Below are positions 1-6,029 of a stretch of 9,523 bases of DNA, piece by piece. This stretch comes from Candidatus Opitulatrix roisinitermitis (GTDB lineage Bacteria; Actinomycetota; Actinomycetes; Actinomycetales; Bifidobacteriaceae): the NCBI GenBank assembly GCA_031288055.1, contig JAITSD010000099.1, forward strand, positions 1-9,523, written 5' to 3'. Position numbers and translations under genes: made by a program. Below the pieces are notes generated by a model, which was given only the letters and a program-made list of their open reading frames with translations, had not been told where the DNA came from and did not search any database. Position 1 is the stretch's first letter, and every line of letters starts with the position of its first letter.

Positions 1-51
1 TTTAAATTCTTTTGTGTAACTTTTAGGTAAAAATTCGTCCATAATAGTCAT
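1..51 (-). CDS. N-terminal fragment of an unidentified leftward gene
   Basis: The minus strand from 51 reads MTIMDEFLPKSYTKEFK without a stop to the window edge, so only 17 codons are visible. The start at 51 is supported by the sequence AGAAAGGA on the minus strand (60-67), a near-perfect Shine-Dalgarno match placed 8 nt from the ATG. A second in-frame ATG lies three codons later (42). An ATG at 60 opens a frame that stops after three codons. I do not recognise the protein from so short a stretch. The gene is divergent from the secreted protein starting at 207 and has a leader with two potential hairpins. Confidence 0.55.
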   Translation of the reverse strand, partial: MTIMDEFLPKSYTKEFK

Positions 52-59
52 TTTATCAT

Positions 60-67
60 TCCTTTCT
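60..67 (-). promoter_or_regulatory. Shine-Dalgarno site for the leftward gene starting at 51
   Basis: On the minus strand this reads AGAAAGGA, complementary to the usual bacterial 16S rRNA 3' tail (UCCUUUCU). It lies 8 nt from the ATG. It is one of only two clear ribosome-binding sites in the window and decides the start of the truncated gene. Confidence 0.6.
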
Positions 68-69
68 TT

Positions 70-113
70 GTTGAACGTTTTGTGTCAACCAAAAGGGTAG
101 CAGTCCCGTTGGT
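70..113 (-). promoter_or_regulatory. Two adjacent hairpins in the leader of the gene starting at 51
   Basis: Inverted repeats ACCAA (88-92) / TTGGT (109-113), with an inner GGG (95-97) / CCC (105-107) pair and a 7-nt loop, form one stem. GTTGA (70-74) / TCAAC (85-89) form a second. They share bases 88-89, so the two stems partly exclude one another. They lie directly upstream of the ribosome-binding site at 60-67. A regulatory leader is possible. No known riboswitch or leader family is recognised. Confidence 0.35.
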
Positions 114-181
114 CTAAAATAATTACCAAAAACGGATATTAATCTAACAATTTCGTTAGAAAATTATCAGGCTATTAAGTG

Positions 182-192
182 TTTTTTTTTTT
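182..192 (+). repeat. Run of 11 T upstream of the secreted tail-fibre-like gene
   Basis: Eleven consecutive T residues end 14 nt before the ATG at 207. No stem-loop directly precedes them, so this does not look like an intrinsic terminator; the nearest inverted repeat, TCTAAC (143-148) / GTTAGA (155-160), is about 22 nt away. Homopolymers of this length can vary in number during replication. Confidence 0.6.
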
Positions 193-206
193 GGAATAAT
201 TTTAGT

Positions 207-878
207 ATGGAAATTAGAAAAACTAATATAGAAAATAAGAAAAATAATATAGAAGTTAGAAAAAATTGGAATAAGTTCCCCTTTAAAAAATTAGGAATTA
301 TATTTTGTTTATTTTTATTCGGAGTTGTAGCTTTTGTAAGTGGCAATTTATCACAAGTTAATGCCGCTTCATCATCTACGGTTTTGCCGGTGGCTAAAGG
401 CGGCACGGGCAGCAATTCGGCCAGCGGAGCTAGAACTAATTTAAACGCCCAAGAAACTTTGGTTAGCGGTACGAATATTAAAACTGCGTTTGGTAATTCT
501 TTATTAGGTTCGGGGAATATAACAAACCAAAGTAGTGGCTTATCGGTGTCAGCCGGTTCCCATACAACTTTTCAATTCGGTTATGCTGAACCAATCAAAG
601 TAATAAACAATGGAATAACTCTCAACTTAGCTGACAGAAAAATTAGTTTTAAAATGGGTAGTTATTCAACCTCCTACGCCGTTTGCACATCTTTTGATAA
701 TACGCCTGTAACATACTCAAAATATACAGAAAATATAAGCAGTCCAATAGATGTAACATTTGGCTCAGGCTGGATTGGTGGATGTGACGCAACATTGAAT
801 ACAACTGTTGGAGTATATAAAATTAGTACAAAACTTGGCACTGAAGGATTTTGGGTCGACGCACAAAGATTTTGGTAA
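207..878 (+). CDS. Secreted or anchored protein with phage tail-fibre-like motifs
   Basis: A 223-residue protein. Residues 1-29 are Lys/Asn-rich and cytoplasmic in character. Residues 30-47 form a hydrophobic segment, followed by a possible signal-peptidase site at VNA-A (about 53). The mature part opens with LPVAKGGTGSNSASGARTNL (60-79) and continues with TLVSGTNIK (84-92) and SLLGSGNI (98-105). These are hallmark motifs of phage tail-fibre and collar-like proteins. The remainder is Ser/Thr/Gly-rich, probably beta-structured, with two cysteines (160, 193) that could form a disulfide. No strong ribosome-binding site is visible; GGAA lies 11 nt before the ATG. No other phage gene is present, so this looks like a cell-surface protein rather than part of a prophage. 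A role in adhesion is inferred. The identity of the C-terminal 110 residues is unknown. Confidence 0.8.
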   Translation: MEIRKTNIENKKNNIEVRKNWNKFPFKKLGIIFCLFLFGVVAFVSGNLSQVNAASSSTVLPVAKGGTGSNSASGARTNLNAQETLVSGTNIKTAFGNSLLGSGNITNQSSGLSVSAGSHTTFQFGYAEPIKVINNGITLNLADRKISFKMGSYSTSYAVCTSFDNTPVTYSKYTENISSPIDVTFGSGWIGGCDATLNTTVGVYKISTKLGTEGFWVDAQRFW

Positions 879-902
879 AAAATTATTACAAAAGAAAACC
901 CG

Positions 903-982
903 TGCCCAAGGTGGGACTCGAACCCACAAGCTTTCGCACACGAGTTTGAGTCGTGCGTGTCTACCAATTTCACCACTTGGGC
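903..982 (-). tRNA. tRNA-Leu, anticodon CAA
   Basis: The minus strand folds as a class II tRNA of 80 nt. The acceptor stem GCCCAAG pairs with CTTGGGC; the D arm is GTG/CAC with GG in its loop. The anticodon stem CACGA/TCGTG encloses loop CTCAAAC, giving anticodon CAA, which reads UUG. The variable arm is 11 nt and capped by a GAAA tetraloop. The T arm GTGGG-TTCGAGT-CCCAC is canonical, and the discriminator is A. The next bases are CGG, so the 3' CCA must be added after transcription. It lies 65 nt downstream of tmRNA on the same strand and converges with the gene ending at 878. Confidence 0.95.
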
Positions 983-1047
983 TTCATTATATGTGCAATT
1001 TTATCAATTATTCAATTTTTGCCGCATAGACCTTTTGCATTTTTCCG

Positions 1048-1397
1048 TGGAGATGGGCGGTACCGACCCGCCGTCCAATTTAATGGGTTATTCACTTTCT
1101 CCGTGTGCAGACATAAAAAACATTTCAAACTTTTAATTGATTATGTCAGCCTCATAAAAGTTCTAAGTCATAAAAAGTCCTGTAAAAACGCCTGACAACA
1201 TTTTTCAGCAAGCCCTCTAAAGCGTCGCAAATAAAATACCGAAGGCAGACATCTTATTCACGCCTTAAGCAGCAAGTGCTAAAGGTTGATTATTGCTTTT
1301 GGCAATTAATTTTTACCTAATATTTTAACGAGCAATTAGATATTCTCGACACGCTTAATAAATAATCAACATTAACTGTCGAAGCCATTTCATCCCC
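1048..1397 (-). ncRNA. ssrA: tmRNA (transfer-messenger RNA)
   Basis: This RNA rescues stalled ribosomes: it acts as an alanyl-tRNA and then as a short mRNA for a degradation tag. The 5' end GGGGATG (1397-1391) pairs with CATCTCC (1055-1049) and retains the G3-U70 wobble needed for alanine charging. The 5' part contains GGCTTCGACAG, close to the conserved tmRNA GGNTTCGAC element. An internal reading frame (1303-1265) encodes a tag ending in ALAA. The T stem is GGCGG/CCGCC, but its loop is GTCGGTA rather than the usual TTCGANT. The 3' CCA is not encoded; CGG follows the discriminator A. The length of 350 nt is normal. It starts about 13 nt after rnpB, so it probably shares that gene's promoter. 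Confidence 0.93.
1265..1303 (-). other. tmRNA tag-peptide reading frame
   Basis: Read on the minus strand from GCC at 1303, the frame gives AKSNNQPLALAA and stops at TAA (1267-1265). The Ala resume codon and the ALAA terminus are typical of tmRNA tags, which direct rescued proteins to ClpXP-type proteases. The exact resume codon is inferred; the frame is open a few codons further upstream. Confidence 0.8.
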
Positions 1398-1410
1398 TAA
1401 TTTAGTTTTC

Positions 1411-1786
1411 AAAATTGTCAATAAGCCGGATTCTGTACTCTATAATTTTACATTATAAAGCGATAATCATCTATCTAGAGTTTATATTACTATAAACTTC
1501 ATGCACTCCACCCTGACTCAAAAGCGAGTAACTTTTTTGCTGAGCCAATACTTGAGCTTGCTTTAGATGGGGTTTACCTTTCTGACTTGTCACCAAATTC
1601 AGCAGTGAGTTCTTACCTCACACCTTTTCACTATTACCTACAACAGATAAAATCTATAAATAGGCTACATCGTTTCTGCGGCACTTTCCTTAGATCGCTC
1701 TAAGTGGGAGTTACCCACCATCTTACTCTGTAAAGTCCGGACTTTCCTCTAATGAATATATCCACTAGCGATTATCTAGACAATTT
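1411..1786 (-). ncRNA. rnpB: RNase P RNA, bacterial class A
   Basis: This is the catalytic RNA that removes 5' leaders from pre-tRNAs. The minus strand carries the conserved 5' core GAGGAAAGTCCGGAC (ending near 1735) and the 3' core ACAGAATCCGGCTTAT (1436-1421), which together form P4. It also has GGTAAACCCC (from about 1578), the L15 GGU element that pairs with the tRNA CCA end. The ends are set by a perfect 8-bp P1 helix, AAATTGTC (1786-1779) with GACAATTT (1419-1412). The length is about 376 nt, in the class A range. It lies just downstream of a strong promoter and just upstream of ssrA. Confidence 0.95.
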
Positions 1787-1798
1787 ATTTATAAATAA

Positions 1799-1827
1799 AT
1801 TATATCATAACTATTTTTATCTAACAA
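1799..1827 (-). promoter_or_regulatory. Strong sigma70-type promoter for rnpB-ssrA
   Basis: On the minus strand TTGTTA (1827-1822) is followed by a 17-nt spacer and TATAAT (1804-1799). TGA immediately precedes the -10, giving an extended -10 element. The expected start point is near 1792, just before the first P1 base of RNase P RNA. It is the best promoter in the window and fits a highly expressed RNA operon. Confidence 0.7.
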
Positions 1828-1867
1828 ATAATAAAAGGTTTTAAATTAATAAATTAAAAGATTTATT

Positions 1868-3178
1868 TTAAACAATTTTATGCAACATAAGTGGCCAAAT
1901 ATTTTCTTCATCTAATTTGGAATCTATAACAAAAGCTTTTAAAAATCTATCAGCCGCAGCTGGAAATAATGATTCATCTTGGGCATAAAGTGTGGCTAAT
2001 TTTTGACCTTTTTTAATTTTGTCACCAGTTTTTTTATAAATAGTTATGCCAGCTAAATAATCTAATTTATCAGTTTTAGTAACTCTACCTGCTTTAAGCA
2101 TAACTGAAGACATACCAATTTCTAAAGTATCCATTTTATTTATAAAACCACTTTCTAAACTCACCACATCATAACTTTTTTTATTCCCTAACAACTTAGT
2201 AGTATTATCTATATATGATAAATCGCCACCCTGGGCTTGCACTATTTCTCTAAACTTGGCAAAGGCTGAACCATCAAACAAGGCCTGTTTGGCTCTATTT
2301 TCACCAGCTTCAACACTATCAACTTTACCCCCTAAATAAAGCATAACTCCAGCCGCTTCCACACACTCATGCGTTAAATCCTCAGGACCGATATTTTTTA
2401 AAGTTCTAATCGACTCTTCCACTTCTAAAGCATTGCCAATATTATAACCTAGTGGTATATCCATATTTGTTATAAAAGCTGCCATTTTTTTACCATTATC
2501 TCGACCAATATGAATCATAACTTCAGCTAATTCTTTAGCCGTTTGAGGAGTTTTCATAAAAGCTCCAGACCCACATTTCACATCTAATAAAATGGCATCA
2601 GCCCCGCTAGCCAACTTTTTTGACATAATTGAGGACGCAATTAAAGAAATCGACTCCACACTAGCCGTGACATCACGCAAAGCGTAAAACATTTTATCGG
2701 CTGGTACTAAATTACCTGTGGCACCTATTATTGCACCACCCACTGAATTAACTATTTCGCTAAATTTATCAATATCAATTTCGGTGTTAAAACCAGGAAT
2801 AGATTCTAATTTATCAATAGTGCCGCCAGTGTGTCCTAAACCTTTACCAGATAATTTAGCTACCTTGCCCCCACAAGCAGCTACTAAAGGCACAATTATT
2901 AATGAAGCCTTATCACCAACACCCCCAGTGGAATGTTTATCTAATTTAACTCCCTTTATACCCGACAAATTAATCACATCACCAGAAAACTCCATTTCGC
3001 GAGTTAAAATAGATGTGTTGTTGTTTGACAACCCTTGACATCTAACTGCCATTAAAAAAGCTGCCACCTGATAATCTGGAATCTTACCTGACACAGCTTC
3101 TTTCACAAAATAAACTATTTGTTCTTTAGATAACTTATTTTTTAAAACAACCTGATTTATAATATCTACAGTATTCAC
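1868..3178 (-). CDS. deoA: Pyrimidine-nucleoside / thymidine phosphorylase
   Basis: This enzyme splits (deoxy)uridine or thymidine with phosphate into the base and (deoxy)ribose-1-phosphate, a cytoplasmic salvage step. The 436 residues match the usual 430-440 of the family, without the N-terminal extension of archaeal-type AMP phosphorylases. An N-terminal helical domain precedes the signature KHSTGGVGDK (81-90) and GLGHTGGTIDKLESIPGF (113-130). The catalytic set is present: K81, H82, R168, S183 and K187, the last three with the spacing of E. coli thymidine phosphorylase. VKCGSGAFMK follows at 200-209. The C-terminal domain (from about 345) is the family's beta-rich hammerhead domain. The start codon is GTG, supported by an AAGAAAGG site (3184-3191) 5 nt away. 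It lies 37 nt downstream of the OPT transporter and is probably cotranscribed. Sequence alone does not separate the thymidine-specific from the broad pyrimidine enzyme. Confidence 0.93.
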   Translation of the reverse strand: MNTVDIINQVVLKNKLSKEQIVYFVKEAVSGKIPDYQVAAFLMAVRCQGLSNNNTSILTREMEFSGDVINLSGIKGVKLDKHSTGGVGDKASLIIVPLVAACGGKVAKLSGKGLGHTGGTIDKLESIPGFNTEIDIDKFSEIVNSVGGAIIGATGNLVPADKMFYALRDVTASVESISLIASSIMSKKLASGADAILLDVKCGSGAFMKTPQTAKELAEVMIHIGRDNGKKMAAFITNMDIPLGYNIGNALEVEESIRTLKNIGPEDLTHECVEAAGVMLYLGGKVDSVEAGENRAKQALFDGSAFAKFREIVQAQGGDLSYIDNTTKLLGNKKSYDVVSLESGFINKMDTLEIGMSSVMLKAGRVTKTDKLDYLAGITIYKKTGDKIKKGQKLATLYAQDESLFPAAADRFLKAFVIDSKLDEENIWPLMLHKIV

Positions 3179-3183
3179 AAATA

Positions 3184-3191
3184 CCTTTCTT
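3184..3191 (-). promoter_or_regulatory. Shine-Dalgarno site for the nucleoside phosphorylase
   Basis: The minus strand reads AAGAAAGG, 5 nt from the GTG at 3178. It fixes the non-ATG start and is one of only two strong ribosome-binding sites in the window. Confidence 0.6.
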
Positions 3192-3215
3192 ATCTATTTA
3201 TTTTTTGCTTTAGTT

Positions 3216-5123
3216 TTAATTTTTTATTGCTTCTTTAGATTTCCAAAACCTAATAGGCAAATAAGTAAAAATAATCATAATAGATATTAATATTATGGCC
3301 GAATAATTTCCGCCGAATAAATTATCAGAAACTGATGGCAAAATACCTGTGACTTGAAGCATAATTCCCGCTAATCCAAAAATTGAACCGCCTGCCACCA
3401 AACCCGATGAATAAGCCACTCCAAAACTACCTCTCTGCTCTAATTTAGTTTGAAGTTTTTTGTCATCAGGATGCCGCCTTTGCGGTAAATCAACTAATAA
3501 AAATCTTATAATAGCCCCTAAAAACATAATTGCTACAGTTTCAATAGGTAGATATAAACCTAGAGCTGCTAACATAATTGGCACACCCAATAAATGCATA
3601 ACCAGCCCTAAAATAAGGCCAATTAATATCATTGACCATGGCAAAGCTCCACTTAAAATACCTTGGGTTAAAGTCGCAATTAAATTAGCTTGCGGAGCCT
3701 GAAAATGCGATATACCGTTTTGTCCAACAATTTCTGGTACTAAAATCCAAGTTGCTAGAACCATTACAACCATACCAACTATAAATGCTATAGAAAACAT
3801 TTTTTGAATTTCGTATTTATTACCTCCAATAAACCAACTAGCCTTAGAACTTTGTGAATAACCCGCTGAATAAATAATACCTCCACATACCATAGTAACT
3901 AAAAATAAAAGTGTAATATTATTTTCCGAAGTAGCCTTACCTAAAATAAATAATACCATAAAAATAAGTACTGTTGTGGCTATGAATAAACCGCTTGCTG
4001 GCATATTAGAAGATCCCACAGAACCAGTTAAACGACTTGCCACAATAGAAAAAAGTATTGTTATTATTATGGCAACTATACCACATATAATAGAGGTTAA
4101 TATATCAAAGCGACAAACCACAAATGCTAAAATAATAATTGACAAAATACCGACAACTAATAAAATCGTTTGAATACTTTCCGACTCGCCTTTAGATTTA
4201 TCAACGCTTGATTTATTTTTCAAATCTTTTATAGTGGCTTTCAAAGAATTAATTACTACAGGCACTAATTTGGCAGCTCCTATAATACCACCATAAATCA
4301 TCATACCAGCTCCAATATATCTTAAATAAGCTGAACCTAATTCATCATTAGTTAAAGCAAAAATTAACTTTGATAAATTATTCCAAACTGGCGTAGTATG
4401 ATCCGCCATAGTTGAAAAATAAGAAATTAAGGGCATTAAGGCAAAATTACCAAATAATGACGACGCTATCATAGGTAAAGTTACTTCTAGACCTATAATA
4501 AAACCTAAACCTAAAAGCATAGGATTAGCGTCTATTTTAAGTCTAAATCTATAAAAAGCTGGACCTGTTACTGAGAAAACTGATTCAAAAAGTCCTAAAA
4601 CTTGTGAAGTCATTGTGGTTATAACTCCAGCAAATAAAGTTCCTACACCCATTAATTTTAAGTGCTCTCCACCACTGGTTGTAGCTTGCATAGATTCAGC
4701 AATAGCTGTAGCTTCAGGAAAATGCATATCATCATGTTTAGTAGCAATTAAATAATTATGCAATAAAAACATCACACCAGCACCTAAAATAGCACCTGAA
4801 AGACAAACTATAAATGCTTCTAAAGGATTAAAACTTGATGCTCCAACAATTATAATTGCTGGAATAATAAAAACACTAGTAGTGGTAATTTCACCACCAG
4901 ATGACATAGCCTGAATAACATTTATACCATATATACCTTTTTTGCGAGCAAAAGTTGATACAAAACCAGCTCCTATAATAGTTCCAGGAATACCAGCTGC
5001 CACAGTTAAACCAGATTTTAATCCAGCATAAGTATTTGAAGCAGCAAATAAAATTGCTAAACATATACCAACTATTAAAATTGGAATAGAAAATCCTTTA
5101 TTAGTCTTACTGTTTTCAACCAT
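3216..5123 (-). CDS. OPT-family transporter, prokaryotic type
   Basis: A 635-residue polytopic membrane protein, very hydrophobic throughout, with more than a dozen probable membrane spans. OPT proteins import oligopeptides or metal-chelate conjugates with protons; the substrate cannot be told here. Family motifs are NTYAGLKSG (30-38), FPEATAIAE (135-143) and a C-terminal SSGLVAGGSIFGL segment. A Lys/Ser-rich cytoplasmic loop (about 294-318) splits the protein into two halves. I chose ATG at 5123 instead of the upstream TTG at 5147, because a TATAAT element (5135-5130) lies between them and predicts transcription starting on this ATG. There is no ribosome-binding site for either start. The phosphorylase gene follows after 37 nt, so nutrient uptake and nucleoside salvage may share a transcript. 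Confidence 0.9.
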   Translation of the reverse strand: MVENSKTNKGFSIPILIVGICLAILFAASNTYAGLKSGLTVAAGIPGTIIGAGFVSTFARKKGIYGINVIQAMSSGGEITTTSVFIIPAIIIVGASSFNPLEAFIVCLSGAILGAGVMFLLHNYLIATKHDDMHFPEATAIAESMQATTSGGEHLKLMGVGTLFAGVITTMTSQVLGLFESVFSVTGPAFYRFRLKIDANPMLLGLGFIIGLEVTLPMIASSLFGNFALMPLISYFSTMADHTTPVWNNLSKLIFALTNDELGSAYLRYIGAGMMIYGGIIGAAKLVPVVINSLKATIKDLKNKSSVDKSKGESESIQTILLVVGILSIIILAFVVCRFDILTSIICGIVAIIITILFSIVASRLTGSVGSSNMPASGLFIATTVLIFMVLFILGKATSENNITLLFLVTMVCGGIIYSAGYSQSSKASWFIGGNKYEIQKMFSIAFIVGMVVMVLATWILVPEIVGQNGISHFQAPQANLIATLTQGILSGALPWSMILIGLILGLVMHLLGVPIMLAALGLYLPIETVAIMFLGAIIRFLLVDLPQRRHPDDKKLQTKLEQRGSFGVAYSSGLVAGGSIFGLAGIMLQVTGILPSVSDNLFGGNYSAIILISIMIIFTYLPIRFWKSKEAIKN

Positions 5124-5129
5124 AAAATA

Positions 5130-5158
5130 ATTATATATTAATATCAAAAATAAGCCAA
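5130..5158 (-). promoter_or_regulatory. Promoter of the OPT transporter, predicted leaderless
   Basis: On the minus strand TTGGCT (5158-5153) is followed by a 17-nt spacer and TATAAT (5135-5130). The start point expected about 7 nt downstream is position 5123, the A of the chosen ATG. This fits the absence of a ribosome-binding site. Confidence 0.5.
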
Positions 5159-5168
5159 ATTATCCAGC

Positions 5169-5197
5169 TTGACTAAACTTTTTATAATTATTATTTT
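5169..5197 (+). promoter_or_regulatory. Possible promoter of the cyclophilin-DUF349 pair
   Basis: TTGACT (5169-5174) with a 17-nt spacer leads to TATTTT (5192-5197), giving a start near 5204 and a leader of about 18 nt. The -10 is weak. Two better TATAAT hexamers (5183-5188 and 5216-5221) lack a properly spaced -35. The site lies back-to-back with the transporter promoter. Confidence 0.3.
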
Positions 5198-5221
5198 TCC
5201 TATATCTGATAAACTTATAAT

Positions 5222-6022
5222 ATGTCCGAAAAATCCAGAAAATTTGATCGTGCCAGTAGAAAAGAACTTTTATTAGCCAAACAAAGACAAAGAAATAAAA
5301 AAAACCTTATGAATTTATTAATAATTGGTTTATCAACTGTTTTAGTAATAACTGGATTAGTTGTGGCATATCATTTTACTTCACCATCTACATATCAAAC
5401 TAGTTCTCCTTCACCATCTGAATCAGCTAGTCCATCAGCCTCTAGTGAACAAAATCCTATACCAACTTCTGAGCAAAAGGGATCAAACAAGGGAGCTGTA
5501 CCTGATAAATCCATTGCGGAAAATAAGGATTGGGATGCTGTAATTCACACATCTTTAGGGGATTTAGATATAACTCTTTTTGGCACAAAAGCCCCACAAG
5601 CCGTAGCTAACTTTATTGATTTGTCACGCAAAAACTGGTGGGGGACTAATAACGCCCAATGCCCAAGAATTACCACCAAAGGTGTCTGGATTTTGCAATG
5701 TGGTGCACCTAATGGTGACCAATCAGGCGGCCCAGGTTACTCTTTTGGTCCAGTAGAAAATGCCCCTAAAGACAATATTTATAAAAAAGGTTATATTGCT
5801 ATGGCACGAAGCGATTCAGCTTATTCTAACGGTTCGCAATTTTTCATTATGTATCAAGATTCAACTTTTCCACCAGGTGGCGATCAAGCTGGATATGCTG
5901 TATTTGGCGAAATCAAAAAAGGTTTAGATAGTATTGAGGGTTTTGCCAAAACACAAAGTCCTGCCAATGACGATGGTAAACCATCCGTAGAAGTTAAAAT
6001 AACTGGCGTTGATATAAAATAA
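5222..6022 (+). CDS. Membrane-anchored cyclophilin-type peptidyl-prolyl isomerase
   Basis: A 266-residue protein. The basic cytoplasmic N-terminus (1-28) leads into one membrane span (about 29-50), then a Ser/Pro-rich linker (53-75), then a cyclophilin domain (about 105-266) placed outside the membrane. It likely catalyses proline cis-trans isomerisation during folding of exported proteins. Core motifs are SLGDLDITLFGTKAPQAVANF (from 111), the SGGPGYSFGPVEN region (168-180) and NGSQFFI (203-209). The usual FHR is CPR here, keeping the catalytic arginine (R149) but replacing Phe-His; this and the surrounding ITTKGVWILQCG resemble Actinobacteria-type cyclophilins. No ribosome-binding site is seen; TATAAT abuts the ATG. 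The DUF349 gene starts 7 nt after its stop, so the two form one operon. Confidence 0.9.
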   Translation: MSEKSRKFDRASRKELLLAKQRQRNKKNLMNLLIIGLSTVLVITGLVVAYHFTSPSTYQTSSPSPSESASPSASSEQNPIPTSEQKGSNKGAVPDKSIAENKDWDAVIHTSLGDLDITLFGTKAPQAVANFIDLSRKNWWGTNNAQCPRITTKGVWILQCGAPNGDQSGGPGYSFGPVENAPKDNIYKKGYIAMARSDSAYSNGSQFFIMYQDSTFPPGGDQAGYAVFGEIKKGLDSIEGFAKTQSPANDDGKPSVEVKITGVDIK

Positions 6023-6029
6023 TTTAAAA

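Noticed and set aside
143..192. TCTAAC/GTTAGA hairpin and T11 run as an intrinsic terminator
   Set aside because: The T run is 22 nt from the stem, and no gene upstream on the plus strand needs terminating within the window.
207..878. Prophage remnant
   Set aside because: Only tail-fibre motifs are present, in a protein with an export signal. No integrase, capsid or att-like repeats are visible, and the tRNA nearby is intact without a duplicated 3' end.
986..1015. TTGAAT-18-TATAAT on the minus strand before tRNA-Leu
   Set aside because: The -10 ends only 3 nt before the mature tRNA 5' end, so transcription would start inside the tRNA. Read-through from the rnpB-ssrA promoter is more likely, though a promoter is not excluded.
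808..1195. Two short rightward open frames over the tRNA/tmRNA region
   Set aside because: They run antisense across tRNA-Leu and the 3' part of tmRNA, and their codons are dictated by RNA structure. There is no ribosome-binding site or recognisable protein.
2718..3038. Rightward open frame inside the phosphorylase gene
   Set aside because: It is antisense to the highly conserved TGGVGD...LESIPGF coding region and is a shadow of that gene.
5124..5147. Upstream TTG start for the OPT transporter
   Set aside because: The extension MILIYNYF contains the promoter -10 element, has no ribosome-binding site, and precedes a normal-looking OPT N-terminus.
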